Source: AP-15 sp963732095 (lineage in GTDB: Bacteria; Pseudomonadota; Alphaproteobacteria; ATCC43930; CGMCC-115725). From it: 64,000 nt of DNA. Shown here one piece after another: positions 42,961-52,292 of the stretch (positions are counted from its first letter, which is position 1; each line of letters opens with the position of its first letter). Under the pieces are notes generated by a model. That model did no database searches. It was not told the DNA's origin and was given only the letters and a program-made list of their open reading frames with translations. The DNA lies in NCBI GenBank assembly GCA_963732095.1, contig CAVSZA010000003.1:1-64000 (forward strand), read 5' to 3'. A program made the position numbers and the translations under genes.

Positions 42961-44064
42961 ATGAGCTTCGAGAGATTAACGCTGAAGAGCGTGCGCGCCC
43001 GCCCGGTCGTGCTCAAGCTCAATCGCCCCGTCGTGGCGCGCATTGCGACGTTCGCCGAGTGGCCCTTGATCTTGATCGATCTCTATACGGAAGAAGGCGT
43101 GATCGGACATGCGTACCTCGAGCCGTACATCCGTAAGTCGATGGGCTATCTGATCCCCGCCCTTCACGATCTCGGCGAGATGCTCAAGGGCCGCCGGCTT
43201 GCGCCTGTCGAAATTTACGAAGCGGGCCGCAAATCGCTTCATTTCGTTGGTTACGAGGGCATGTCGATGATCGCGGTCGCCGGCGTCGACATGGCAGCCT
43301 GGGACGCATTGGCAAGGGCGGCTGGCGTACCGCTCTGCGTGCTGCTCGGGGGCAGCGTCGGCGCGGTACCGGCCTACAACAGCAATGGTCTTTGGCTGAG
43401 ATCCCCGACGGAAGTCGCAAGCGAGGCCGTAGAGTTACGCGAGGAAGGCGGCTTTCAGGGGTTGAAGCTGCGTCTTGGCCGCGAGCGTGTCGGCGATGAC
43501 CTCGCGACGATCGAGGCTGTCCGTGAAGCAGTCGGAAGCGAAATGAAGCTCATGATAGATTTCAACCAGGGACTTCATCTCGGTGAGGCGCTGGAACGAT
43601 GCCACGCGATCGATGACCTCGGCCTCGCTTGGATCGAGGAGCCTATCGTCTACGACAACCTCGAGGGCTACGCGCGGCTGACCGCCGATCTAAAGACGCC
43701 TCTTCAGATCGGCGAGAATTTCTACGGTCCGCGGGCGCTCTATACCGCCTTGCAGATGAAGGCCTGCGATTACGTCATGCCGGATTTCATGCGGATCGGT
43801 GGGGTGACCGGCTGGCAACGGGCGGCCGCTATCGCCGCGGCAGCAGGCATTCCCATCTCCACCCATCTCTATCCCGAGATGGCCGCACACGTCATGCGGG
43901 TCAGCGAAACGGCGCACTGGCTGGAGTGGCAAGATTGGGCGAATCCGATCCTGCAGCAGCCCTATGCGGTCAAGGATGGCAAGCTGCATATACCTGACGT
44001 GCCGGGCATCGGGCTGGAATGGGACGAGAAGGCAGTCGCCGCTCACCTGGCCGACAACTTTTAA
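42961..44064 (+). CDS. mandelate racemase/muconate lactonizing enzyme family protein
   Basis: A 367-residue enolase-superfamily enzyme. Acid/base and metal residues are in place: GLKLRLGRE (Lys-x-Arg), MLIDF-type strand LMIDFNQG (Asp metal ligand), AWIEEPIV (Glu), LQIGENFYGP (Glu), PDFMRIGGVTGWQRA, and ISTHLYPEM (His). The second basic residue after Lys is Arg, as in many acid-sugar dehydratases/racemases of the MR subgroup. It abstracts the alpha-proton of a carboxylate with Mg2+. The ATG at 42961 follows GGAGAG. The palindromic element lies just upstream and could affect its promoter. Confidence 0.92.
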   Translation: MSFERLTLKSVRARPVVLKLNRPVVARIATFAEWPLILIDLYTEEGVIGHAYLEPYIRKSMGYLIPALHDLGEMLKGRRLAPVEIYEAGRKSLHFVGYEGMSMIAVAGVDMAAWDALARAAGVPLCVLLGGSVGAVPAYNSNGLWLRSPTEVASEAVELREEGGFQGLKLRLGRERVGDDLATIEAVREAVGSEMKLMIDFNQGLHLGEALERCHAIDDLGLAWIEEPIVYDNLEGYARLTADLKTPLQIGENFYGPRALYTALQMKACDYVMPDFMRIGGVTGWQRAAAIAAAAGIPISTHLYPEMAAHVMRVSETAHWLEWQDWANPILQQPYAVKDGKLHIPDVPGIGLEWDEKAVAAHLADNF

Positions 44065-44375
44065 GCGCCCTATCTTTCTCGCCGTCACGGGCGCGATTGC
44101 AACCACGGTGGTGTGCAGCGAAATGAGGGAGCGCCCTCTAGCAAAAAGCGAGATCATTGCGTATTTGAGAGTCCGCCATCGTCGTGCCGAAGTTGGTCGA
44201 GGCGACGATCGTTGGCGATTGTCAAATCTCCAGGCGGACCCCAAAGTTCGACCTGCGCGACCGCCGCCACGAACCGCCGCTAGCGTCGTGATCCTGCCCA
44301 ATACCCTGATTAACCTTCGACGGAATTTGCCCCAACCCAGACCGTCAAGCAGACCTCGTACTTCCGGGCGATCGG
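44065..44375. other. gap without a recognisable gene
   Basis: Convergent gene ends on both sides (MR/MLE from the left, metallo-hydrolase from the right). No gene or clear terminator seen. Confidence 0.45.
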
Positions 44376-45170
44376 TCACTCGTAGAAATCGGGAGAATGC
44401 TTCAGGCTGTCGAAAGTGGGCAAATCGTGATTGATCCAGAGTGCCGCCTTCTTCTCGGCGACAATCCTGGCGAGCCGAGCATGCGAGCTATGTGTCTGCT
44501 CCGCGTCGGTATTCATCGACGGCACGCGATCGTTATCACAGTTGTCCTTGAAATGCGCGGCGTCGCCGGTCAATAGAACCCAGCCGGTCTTGTCTAGGTG
44601 GACCAAAAACGACTGATGGCCCGGCGTATGCCCCGGAGTGGCAAGGAGCGTTGCGCTACCGTCACCGAACACATCGAAGTCACCGGTCAGCAGCTTCATC
44701 GGCCGGTCCTTCTTGAACGGTGCCGGTTTGCCGTCGGCAAAGGCCCAGTCGACCTCAGCCTTCTGGATCAGCAGCGTGGAATCCGGAAATAGGTCGACAT
44801 TCCCTACATGGTCGCCGTGCGTATGGGAGATGGCGACAAGAGCGATGTCCGACGGCTTAAGGTTGAGCTCGCCAAGCTGGGATATCAGCTTCTTCGCGCG
44901 CGTCGCATGGCCAACTGGTGTGTCGACCGGTTGGTCGGCGACCGCATCCGGATAGCCGGTGTCCCACAGTAGCCATTGCTCGCGGTGCTTGATGAGGACG
45001 CATGTGTCGGACAACTCGATCGGCTTGCCGACGTTAACACCCGGCGACCAACGCGCCTGATCCTTTGCCGAATTGTGACCGCAGTCCATGAGATAAAGTC
45101 GATCGGCCGTTTGTGCCGCGGCCGGCGTGACGATGGCGAGCAATATCGCGGTGAAAATTAGCCTTCCCAT
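44376..45170 (-). CDS. secreted metallo-beta-lactamase-fold hydrolase (lactonase-like)
   Basis: A 264-residue protein with a signal peptide (MGRLIFTAILLAIVTPAAAQ). MBL-fold zinc ligands: ISHTHGDHVGN (His-x-His-x-Asp-His), LATPGHTPGHQSFL (His), VLLTGDAAHFKDN (Asp), LWINHDLPTFD (His). WDTGYPDAV and the overall layout match the quorum-quenching N-acyl-homoserine-lactonase-like subgroup; a periplasmic lactonase or esterase is the likely role. ATG 45170 is chosen because it begins the signal peptide. Longer upstream frame is Arg-rich. Confidence 0.9.
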   Translation of the reverse strand: MGRLIFTAILLAIVTPAAAQTADRLYLMDCGHNSAKDQARWSPGVNVGKPIELSDTCVLIKHREQWLLWDTGYPDAVADQPVDTPVGHATRAKKLISQLGELNLKPSDIALVAISHTHGDHVGNVDLFPDSTLLIQKAEVDWAFADGKPAPFKKDRPMKLLTGDFDVFGDGSATLLATPGHTPGHQSFLVHLDKTGWVLLTGDAAHFKDNCDNDRVPSMNTDAEQTHSSHARLARIVAEKKAALWINHDLPTFDSLKHSPDFYE

Positions 45171-45465
45171 CGCGTCCTCTATCGCTAGCGCCCGAGATAG
45201 ACCGGCGCGCGGTGCTCTTGTAGCGAGCCGATTGGTCAACCGCAACGCACTCACCGAGTTCCTCGGCCAGGCGCAGGCATCCGGCATTTTGGGTCACGGC
45301 GGCCACGGCGGATGATGGAGCAATCGGTCTGGGGGTGATCTGATGTTGAGTCAATTGGCCTCGGTGTGCCGCTTGGCGGGGAAATCCACCGGAGAGCGCG
45401 GGATGCGCTGGAGGAGTTCCTGAATCTATGCTCTGCCACTATCCCGCCTCCGCTGCGCCGCCGCT

Positions 45466-45630
45466 ATGTTTCTAGAGCTGCAACCCATAGCCGAAGGGGT
45501 GCTCCGCATCGGGCGGCTTACCGGCGCGGTGCATGCCGAAAAGCAGCAGGAGCTCGTTGAAAAGTGCATCTCGATGCAGGCCCCAGCCGGCCTCGTTTGG
45601 GCGCTCGGCGCCGTCAACCACCGGCTTTGA
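45466..45630 (+). CDS. small protein of 54 residues
   Basis: ATG at 45466 gives MFLELQPIAEGVLRIGRLTG, AVHAEKQQELVEKCISMQAP and AGLVWALGAVNHRL, ending TGA at 45630. Balanced composition, an amphipathic helix (AEKQQELVEKCI) and a closing hydrophobic segment suggest a real small protein, but no family or ribosome-binding site is certain. Confidence 0.4.
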   Translation: MFLELQPIAEGVLRIGRLTGAVHAEKQQELVEKCISMQAPAGLVWALGAVNHRL

Positions 45631-45796
45631 TCACCATATGCTCGCGCTGAAGGCGATTTACCCTTGCCCAAACTGCTCAAAAGCGCGATCCTGGCCACGA
45701 AGCCGACGGGGAATCGCACGAATATCGGCCAAGCTCAACCCTCTCGTGGAGGGGACATCACTATGGTGGGGCAGACAATCAGAGAAAGGGAACGTC

Positions 45797-46261
45797 ATGG
45801 CGAAGCAGAGAGTAACGAAGAGCCTGGCAGCGGCAACGATCATGAGCTTTTTTGCAGTTCACGCTGCGACAGCACAACAGACGCCGAGCCTGCCGCTGCC
45901 CGTGGGGTCAACGGCGCATTTTGTTTATTTTGACACTGGCGCGTACGCGTTAACGCCTGAAGACCAAGACCATATACGCGACGTGGCCGGGATGATGCAA
46001 AGCACCCCAGCCTTCGTCGCCACGATCATTGGCAAGGCAAATTCGGTCGGCTCTGCGGAGTTAAATGAGCACCTATCCCAACGCCGCGCCGAAGCGGTAT
46101 TCGAAGCTCTCGTTTACACCCACAAGGTACCGGAGAACCGGGTTCGTTTGCACTGGACCGGCGAGCGCCTGCCGTACATATCCGCTGCCGATGAACAGGC
46201 CGCGGCACAGAACAGAATGGTTGCGATCATCGTAAACAATGATCCGTCGCGCTGTCAGTAG
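45797..46261 (+). CDS. OmpA-family C-terminal domain protein
   Basis: A 154-residue exported protein: signal peptide (KSLAAATIMSFFAVHAATAQ), then an OmpA-like domain with HFVYFDTGAYALTPEDQDHI (strand plus first helix), ATIIGKANSVGSAELNEHLS and QRRAEAVFEALVYTHKVPEN. The domain normally clamps diaminopimelate of peptidoglycan; the usual Asp in the G-(H/Y)-x-D position is replaced here by K-A-N, so binding may differ. ATG 45797 starts the signal peptide, behind AAAGGGAACGTC. Confidence 0.85.
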   Translation: MAKQRVTKSLAAATIMSFFAVHAATAQQTPSLPLPVGSTAHFVYFDTGAYALTPEDQDHIRDVAGMMQSTPAFVATIIGKANSVGSAELNEHLSQRRAEAVFEALVYTHKVPENRVRLHWTGERLPYISAADEQAAAQNRMVAIIVNNDPSRCQ

Positions 46262-46406
46262 GGTTATGGAGTTTACTCGGCTAGCGGTCGGCTTACCCCT
46301 CTCGCGGCCGTGGACCCACTCATCCGGCCCGGGCTAGTGAGCGCTGTTGTGGCAGATCGTCCTTCCACCCAGATCGGCCGGGCTCCACCTTAAGGGGAAA
46401 TTTGCC

Positions 46407-46670
46407 ATGCACATCATCTGGACGATCATCATTGGGTTCATCGCAGGTGTGATCGCGAAGTTCGTCACGCCCGGCGATAACGAACCGTCCGGGTTCGTCC
46501 TCACCACAATTCTCGGGATAGTAGGAGCTTTTTTGGCCACTTATCTGGGCCAAGCGATAGGCTGGTATCGCGCGGACGAAGGCGCTGGCTTGATTGGAGC
46601 AGTGGTCGGAGCGGTAATTATCTTGGTGATCTGGGGATTTATTGCCGGCCGCCGCCGCTCGTCTCCTTAA
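46407..46670 (+). CDS. GlsB/YeaQ/YmgE family membrane protein
   Basis: An 87-residue inner-membrane protein with three hydrophobic segments: IIWTIIIGFIAGVIAKFVTP, FVLTTILGIVGAFLATYLGQ and LIGAVVGAVIILVIWGFIAG. The pattern G-D-N-E-P-S-G-F between helix one and two identifies the transglycosylase-associated (GlsB/YeaQ/YmgE) family, stress-induced proteins of unclear biochemical role. ATG 46407 is preceded by AAGGGGAAA. Confidence 0.92.
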   Translation: MHIIWTIIIGFIAGVIAKFVTPGDNEPSGFVLTTILGIVGAFLATYLGQAIGWYRADEGAGLIGAVVGAVIILVIWGFIAGRRRSSP

Positions 46671-46991
46671 CGAAACCATCTCCGCCGTGGAGATTTCGTC
46701 TTGATCTCCCCGCGGGTCTCGATAATCGCCGCCTTACGAACGCGGAAAGTCCGTTTCCGTCGGGAGCCAGCCGTGCGGCGTGTATTTATCGACCGCGTCG
46801 AGGAGTTCGCGGGACAGCCTTCTTCGCTTCGGCCTATGGCCTAATGTGGGAGCTGGACCCCGGCGCCTTCGTCAATGTCGTCACCCAATTGGGCGGCCCG
46901 GAGGACCATGGTAGGCAAAGGATGGATTGCGAACCTCGGAGGCTCTGCTATGCGTACAGCGTTTGGACGGAACGACGCGGATCATCCTCCA
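46671..46991. other. spacer with scraps of coding sequence
   Basis: CGAAA..TCTCC and GGAGATTTCG at 46672-46699 could form an imperfect terminator hairpin after the GlsB-type gene. A minus frame at 46733-46822 reads LSRELLDAVDKYTPHGWLPT and a plus frame at 46820-46900 SAYGLMWELDPGAFVNVVTQ; both look like fragments of unknown proteins. Confidence 0.35.
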
Positions 46992-47522
46992 ATGCGTGAA
47001 TTTTGGCTCTTCGCCATGATCTGGGCGGTCTGTTCACCAGCGCAGGGGGCATCGTTGGACTCGCCTATCGCTCCTGCCGCCCAAGGGCAGCTTCAATGCT
47101 ATACGCCAGATGTGGCCCGAAGGACTTGTCGATCGCTCGCCGCCTATAAAAGCAAAGCGAATGGTGCGATCGACAATATCGCGATCGTGCTGTTTTCGCA
47201 GAGCCCATCAATCAGCATGACGACCGTCTCTCCCGTCGTGATCAAAGCAAATCAAGTGTGCGGATTGATTCGCCCACGGGATATCGATGCTGCGAGGTTC
47301 GCTTTAGGTGATCGTCCTGCCGACCCGGCCCAAACGGCGACGCTCCGGCAACAGATGCAATCCGCCATGAAGGGCTTTTTTAGCCATGAAATATGCTCGA
47401 CCTACGTCCCCGCTGACGGATCGCTCCTCGCCAAGGTGCCCGTTGACGGGGCTTCGCAGCCGACCATGAATCAAAAAGTGATCTGGGTCTCGCCGACTGA
47501 TGGCTACAAGGTCAGTCCCTAG
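46992..47522 (+). CDS. exported hypothetical protein
   Basis: From the ATG at 46992 a 176-residue protein with a signal peptide (REFWLFAMIWAVCSPAQGAS). The mature part has four cysteines (LQCYTPDVARRTCRSLAAYK, NQVCGLIRPRDIDAARFALG, FFSHEICSTYVPADGSLLAK), suggesting two disulfides in the periplasm. It ends VIWVSPTDGYKVSP. No family recognised; proteins of this shape are frequent in alphaproteobacteria. Earlier in-frame starts add unlikely residues. Confidence 0.65.
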   Translation: MREFWLFAMIWAVCSPAQGASLDSPIAPAAQGQLQCYTPDVARRTCRSLAAYKSKANGAIDNIAIVLFSQSPSISMTTVSPVVIKANQVCGLIRPRDIDAARFALGDRPADPAQTATLRQQMQSAMKGFFSHEICSTYVPADGSLLAKVPVDGASQPTMNQKVIWVSPTDGYKVSP

Positions 47523-47739
47523 CATCGCCATTGGAGGCAGGTGGTTGTGCGGCTGAAGGTCCATTTTGGGTGGTGAGCGGACATCTGCGCGTGGTGCGAA
47601 AATCGAGAAATACACGTCGGTCGAATCGGTCTCAAAGACATCGCACAGCTCGACAACTACAAGGCCTTTGGTTTGCGACCTTCGACTAGGAGGCGCCGCC
47701 GCTGAACAAGCTATCGGTCCCGCCGACCCGGTTGGCCAG
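47523..47739. other. short spacer without a gene
   Basis: No recognisable coding sequence; it leads into an LLM fragment. Confidence 0.4.
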
Positions 47740-47843
47740 GCCTAAACCAGGGCAAAAACCACACCCGCCGATTTATGTCGGCGGCGCCTTCCCGTATGGC
47801 GTGCGGCGCGCGATCCGCTACGGCGACGGATGGATTCCGACAG
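47740..47843 (+). pseudogene. LLM oxidoreductase internal fragment B
   Basis: Plus-strand GQKPHPPIYVGGAFPYGVRR and AIRYGDGWIP is the conserved strand P-H-P-P-I-x-V-G-G of F420/FMN luciferase-like enzymes (about residues 170-205). Neither side continues. Confidence 0.7.
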
Positions 47844-47930
47844 CCCATCGCCCGTCTCGCAGCGCGGGCAGCGCCAGATTTCGGCTATGACAAAACCGCG
47901 CTCTAGGACAACCATTGCTGTCATTCTCTT

Positions 47931-48792
47931 CGCGGCTCTACGTACATGTGCTGCGCAGCCCGACGATGCGGGAACAACAAAGTGATCTGGGCGCGGATGA
48001 TCCATTGCGCAATACCGGTCGGGCTCTTGAGCGCGTCGTACGCGCCGAGCTGGAAACTTACATCCTGCCCGCCGATCTTCGTCACTTTGCCGACGTCGAT
48101 CCCGACTGGCAGAGTAGCGCCTGGCGCTGGGTGGCCGACCAGTCATAAGTAATGGTGGGGTCAGTCTGTATGTACCAGCCGCTCTCGAAATTGTAGCTGA
48201 GGTCGACCTCCGTCGAGGTCTGGTTCACAGCGGTGCGAGGCGCGCCGGCAAAAGACCAGAGCTGGGTCACGAGAATCCCGGCGAACCACGGGCCTTCGCT
48301 ATCGCTATAGACCAGCGCGCCGGTCGGTCCAGCCGACCACTTGCCGGTTCCCAGCTCATTGTTGGTGACGGTCGGAAACTCGAAGGCCGGTCCGGCACCC
48401 CAGATCAATCCCGTGCTGCGGGCCGGCGTGAGAAAGAAGGAAGGCTGAACATCGCCGAGGCCGAAACGCCGTTGCGGATCGGGCGAAAATGGCACCGGCA
48501 GCAGCGACCGCATTATCAGGTTCCAATCAGCATCGAGCGGCAGGGGAAGCTGCGGCTGGATGGTCAGTTGCTCGCCGACATCGTGATGTGGCCCGATGCC
48601 GAATCCGGTCACCGCCGCGAGCGGTAGGTTGATGGTTTGGGCGAACGGGTTCTCCCTGTCCCTCGCCAGCTGCTGCGCTGTCGGGCCTCCTGTTTCTTGT
48701 GCCGCGGCGCTCGCAACAACCACCGAGCCCGTCACGATACCGAGCAGCGCCAGGCGACGGGCGTCGCTCCTCCTAGTGAAGATGCGTTTCAA
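47931..48792 (-). pseudogene. outer-membrane transporter-like protein, frameshifted
   Basis: Signal peptide (RRLALLGIVTGSVVVASAAA), then QLARDRENPFAQTINLPLAA, DVGEQLTIQPQLPLPLDADW, RFGLGDVQPSFFLTPARSTG, WGAGPAFEFPTVTNNELGTG and FESGWYIQTDPTITYDWSAT. This is the MetA/phenol-degradation-type outer-membrane barrel often annotated neuromedin-U-like. At about 48108-48122 the frame breaks; a one-base shift restores VGIDVGKVTKIGGQDVSFQL, GAYDALKSPTGIAQWIIRAQ and ITLLFPHRRAAQH to a stop at 47931. The total would be about 287 residues. The lost part includes the last beta-strands. Confidence 0.8.
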
Positions 48793-48940
48793 TCCCAGTT
48801 CCGCGCAAAGCGCCTCCCTGCCCGATATCTGGGTTCTTTTACCTCATTGCCGCCTTGACGCGCAGACCGTTGCCCCCCGATAAGCCCTGGGGCGGCGTCT
48901 ACTCGTCGCCCTTTTTGGTGGCAAGCAACTCCCGCGCGGC

Positions 48941-49024
48941 GCCGTTAACCTCAAGACGGCGAAGGAACTCGGTCTGACGATCCCGCCAGCGATCCTCGCC
49001 CGCGCGGACGAGGTCATCGAGTAA
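48941..49024 (+). pseudogene. C-terminal fragment of an ABC_sub_bind substrate-binding protein
   Basis: AVNLKTAKELGLTIPPAILA and RADEVIE with a stop is the nearly invariant C-terminus of the ABC_sub_bind (PF04392-type) family so abundant in Hyphomicrobiales. The rest of the gene is absent here. An N-terminal fragment of the same family lies at 56260-56541. Confidence 0.75.
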
Positions 49025-49102
49025 GACAGGCGGATGGCCGCTTCGGGTCGAATTCGCCCCCACGATCGCAATCACGCCGATGGCCGCTTTCGTTCCGCGC
49101 GG

Positions 49103-49213
49103 CAGGTTGACGTCGGGACGGTGGTGAACCCGATCGGCCTCAAGTGCCAGATCCATGGCGGAGTCGTGCAGGGGCTGGGCCAGGCCCTGGTTTCGAGCCG
49201 TCTCGCCGGCTAG
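49103..49213 (+). pseudogene. molybdopterin-binding xanthine-dehydrogenase-family fragment
   Basis: QVDVGTVVNPIGLKCQIHGG and VVQGLGQALVSSRLAG with a stop match the D-x-G-x-x-(I/V)-N-P...G-G-x-x-(Q/F)-G-(L/I)-x-x-A-L segment of the molybdenum subunit of xanthine dehydrogenase/isoquinoline oxidoreductase enzymes. Only 36 residues survive. Confidence 0.65.
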
Positions 49214-49364
49214 CAGGACGATCCCGACGGCCGTCACCGCGTGGCAATTGCCGTGAGCTTGCAAGCTTACGGCGCACAGCTAGAGGTAAAATCGCATTCT
49301 CAAGAGCCGATCCGAGAAGCTGGAGGCCGCGCTGATTGTTTGGTTTATTGCACCGATACCTGAT

Positions 49365-50252
49365 CTATCCAGAGGTATGTGCACGCACGAACGCGCCCCC
49401 GGCCTCGATCGCCCGGAGGCCCGCCTTCAGCTCGGGGTGAAACAGATGCCAGACGTGAACCATTTCTGGCCAGATCTCTAGGTCGATAGCTATGTCCGCG
49501 GCGCCGGCCACTTTGGCGAGGCGGATCGCATCGTCGAGCAGGGTTTCAGCGGCGCCGACCTGGATTAACAAGGGTGCAAGACCGGCCAAATCCGCATAGA
49601 TCGGTGCCGCAAGCGGCGACCGCGGATCGGCTCCGTTCAAGTAGAGGCGCGCCATCTCAGAAACGCCGTCCCTCTGAACCATCGGATCGACCGCCGCTTT
49701 GCTGGTCATCGTCTCGCCGGTCATTTCCATGTCTACCCAAGGCGAGATGCACCAGCCGCAACCAGGTTGCGGCAATCCCGCCTCGCGGATCGCCACCATC
49801 GCAGCCACGACGAGCCCGCCGCCGGCGCTGTCGCCGGCGATTGCGATGCGGCCCGATTTGAGGCCGCGAGCAAGGAGGTAGCGATAGCCGGCGACGGCGT
49901 CCTCGACCGCTGCAGGGAACGGGTCCTCGGGCGCAAGCCGGTAATCGAGCGCCAACGCCCAGCATCCGGCAGCGCGGCCAACTTCCGCGACGAGATGCCT
50001 GTGGCTATCGAGCGAACCGATCACGTATCCGCCGCCGTGTAGATAGAGGAGCGCGGCATCGCTGCCATCCTCTGGGGTCGATGTCCACTCGGCGCGCACG
50101 CCGTTTGCCGTAACCGGCTCGACCGTAACATCGGATGCTACGCCGTATTCGAGACTTCGCGCATCGAAGTCTCGCCGGCGCTGCCGATAATCGTCGGAAC
50201 GCGGCCGGCTGGCCAGTTTCGCTCGTAGTGAAACGATTTCCGCATCGGCCAT
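49365..50252 (-). CDS. HSL-family (type IV) esterase/lipase
   Basis: A 295-residue alpha/beta hydrolase from the ATG at 50252. HSL marks: oxyanion motif YLHGGGYVIGSLDSHRHLVA, ALDYRLAPEDPFPAAVEDAV, nucleophile GDSAGGGLVVAAM, acid-bearing AETLLDDAIRLAKVA and catalytic His in MVHVWHLFHPELKAG. These enzymes hydrolyse short acyl esters in the cytoplasm. It stands first downstream of an LLM/hydrolase/LLM series on the same strand, so it probably belongs to that catabolic cluster. The frame upstream of 50252 overlaps the LLM gene and is not used. Confidence 0.92.
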   Translation of the reverse strand: MADAEIVSLRAKLASRPRSDDYRQRRRDFDARSLEYGVASDVTVEPVTANGVRAEWTSTPEDGSDAALLYLHGGGYVIGSLDSHRHLVAEVGRAAGCWALALDYRLAPEDPFPAAVEDAVAGYRYLLARGLKSGRIAIAGDSAGGGLVVAAMVAIREAGLPQPGCGWCISPWVDMEMTGETMTSKAAVDPMVQRDGVSEMARLYLNGADPRSPLAAPIYADLAGLAPLLIQVGAAETLLDDAIRLAKVAGAADIAIDLEIWPEMVHVWHLFHPELKAGLRAIEAGGAFVRAHTSG

Positions 50253-50295
50253 CGGTTTCTCCTGCCCAGGTGATATCGGCACGCACGGAGCGGCA

Positions 50296-51498
50296 CTATC
50301 GTGCGGCAACCGCAGCAGTCTTATTTGACTCCGGGCTAAGCTCGCGCAGCCGCGGCAGCACTTCCTTCGCGAACAAGGTGATGTTGGCGACCGTGTCGGC
50401 ATGGTCGAGGAAGCCGCCTTGGCCGAACATCAAGAGATTGCCGAAGCCGCCGACACTGTCGCTGAGCGCCTTGATCTGGTTGTACACGTCATCCGGCGTA
50501 CCGGCGAAGCAGGTACCGCTCTCGAGCAACTGCTCGATCGTCGCGGTCCTCTGGTCGACCGGGTTGCCGTTGCGGTCCCGAACAAAGCCGCCGCGCTTTC
50601 CGCCGGATTTGAGCATCGCGATGTTGGCGGCGAGCGAGTTGTAGCCCGGCGGGTTTGTGAATGCCTCGGCCACGACCACCGAAGTCCGAACATAGTCGGC
50701 CGCGAGATTGGCGCGGCGCAGCCCCTCCTCGCGCGTGGTCCGAGGCCGACCACCGCAGCATAGGCGAAGCGGTCGGGCCCGGCGGTCCAACCGAGCTCCT
50801 GCGCGCGCTTGCGATAGGCGTCGAACATCGGGCCGGCGGCTGACAGCGATAGCAGGGTGCCGACGACATGGCCGCGTTCGGCCGCCATCCGGCCGGTTCT
50901 CGGGGCTGAGGCCGGTCATCCACACAGGCGGCGTCGGCTGCTGATACGGCCGCGGCCAGATGTTGACGTTGCGGTAATGGAAGAACTCGCCCTCCCAACT
51001 GAAAGGGCCATCGGTTGTCGACATCGCCTTCAGGATCAGATCGTGTGCCTCCCAATAGCGGCGCATCAGATTGGCCGGGTTGCTGTTGGCCGGCGCAATC
51101 TCGTAGGGCGCACCCTTGACCAGCCCCATCTCCAGCCGGCCACCCGAGAGGACGTCGAGCCAAGCCATCTCCTCGGCAACGCGCACCGGGTCCGGGCGGT
51201 TCGCGATCGGGTTGCCGAGCGACAACAGTCGCGCTCGCTTGGTCTCGCGCGCGATGACCGCCAGCGCCATCGGCACCGAGATCGTCAGGCACGTCGCCGT
51301 GCTGTGATGCTCGTTGACCATGATGTCGAGGCCGACCTCGTCGCACAGCCGGAATTCGTCGAGATAGCGGTTCAACAGGCGATGGCCGATCTCGGGGTCG
51401 TAATTGGCGTTCGGCAGCACGACCCGCAGCGAACCGCGCTTCAGCCCCTCTTCCCAGGCCGGGTGGTATGCCATCTCGGAGAAATACCAGACGCGCAT
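50296..51498 (-). pseudogene. LLM-class flavin-dependent oxidoreductase with two compensating frameshifts
   Basis: About 400 residues from the ATG at 51498: MRVWYFSEMAYHPAWEEGLK, DEVGLDIMVNEHHSTATCLT, ARLLSLGNPIANRPDPVRVA, EEMAWLDVLSGGRLEMGLVK (FMN-binding strands of the luciferase-like TIM barrel). Between about 50895 and 50740 the correct residues (RGHVVGTLLSLSAAGPMFDA, RKRAQELGWTAGPDRFAYAA) are in another frame; afterwards the first frame resumes with GLRRANLAADYVRTSVVVAE and CFAGTPDDVYNQIKALSDSV. So two indels cancel and about 50 residues are garbled. It lies 15 bases after the hydrolase at 51513 and belongs to the same operon-like series. Confidence 0.88.
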
Positions 51499-51512
51499 GA
51501 CCCTGTTCCTCG

Positions 51513-52292
51513 CTAGTCGTTGCGGCCGTCGACGAAAGCCGACAGGCGCTGGACGAATTCTTCCGGCTGTTCCCAATGCGGGAAGTGGCCCGCGTCGGGG
51601 ATGACGTCGATGCGAGCGCCGGCTATCTCCTGACGCCAGCCCTCGCCGTAAAAAGGGGTGACGATGCCGTCCGCGGCGCCCCACAGCAGCAAGGTCGGAC
51701 GGTCGATCCGGTGTAGCCAGCGCTTCAAGCGCGGATTGTGCATGTAGGGCTTCCAGCCGTAGAGCGCAAAGGCCTCGCGGCCGCGCACGATCGCCGCCAG
51801 CTCGCTGTCCGGCAGCGCGGTGTAATCGACATCGCCGTTCCTCGCGTCGGCCCAGGCAAGCCGCAGATATTCGGCCGGCGTCATCGCATGGATGTCGGCG
51901 ATGTCGCGCTCGTCGCGGCCGCGCAATTTGATCCCGAGCGGGGCGGTCAGCACGAGGCGGGAGAAGCGGGCGCTCGAGCGCACCATCATCTCGGCCGCAA
52001 TCCAGCCCCCGAGATCGGCGCCGACCAGCACCGCGCCGTCAAGGCCGAGTTCGGCCGCGAGATCGAGGTAGAGATAGGCGAGGTCGTCGACCGAGCCGCC
52101 GCCGTCGATCAGCGGCGAGTTGCCATAGCCGGGATGACAGGGCGCGATCACGCGATAGCGCCGCGAGAGCAGATCGAGCCACGGTCGCTCGGGCGCCAGC
52201 CCTTCGCCAGCGTGGAGAAACAGCAGCGGCCTACCCTGTCCGCGCTCGACCACTTCGAGGGGGGTGCCGGCGAGCGCAATCGTCCGGGTCAT
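51513..52292 (-). CDS. alpha/beta-hydrolase with Asp at the nucleophile position
   Basis: A 259-residue enzyme: PLEVVERGQGRPLLFLHAGE, RYRVIAPCHPGYGNSPLI, nucleophile elbow AVLVGADLGGWIAAEMMV, LLWGAADGIVTPFYGEGW (acid) and VIPDAGHFPHWEQPEEF (His). The elbow is G-A-D-L-G, with Asp where esterases have Ser, as in haloalkane dehalogenases and epoxide hydrolases, which form an alkyl-enzyme ester. The stop/start overlap with the LLM gene at 52289 (ATGA) shows co-translation. Paired with two LLM monooxygenases it probably opens or cleaves their product. Confidence 0.9.
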   Translation of the reverse strand: MTRTIALAGTPLEVVERGQGRPLLFLHAGEGLAPERPWLDLLSRRYRVIAPCHPGYGNSPLIDGGGSVDDLAYLYLDLAAELGLDGAVLVGADLGGWIAAEMMVRSSARFSRLVLTAPLGIKLRGRDERDIADIHAMTPAEYLRLAWADARNGDVDYTALPDSELAAIVRGREAFALYGWKPYMHNPRLKRWLHRIDRPTLLLWGAADGIVTPFYGEGWRQEIAGARIDVIPDAGHFPHWEQPEEFVQRLSAFVDGRND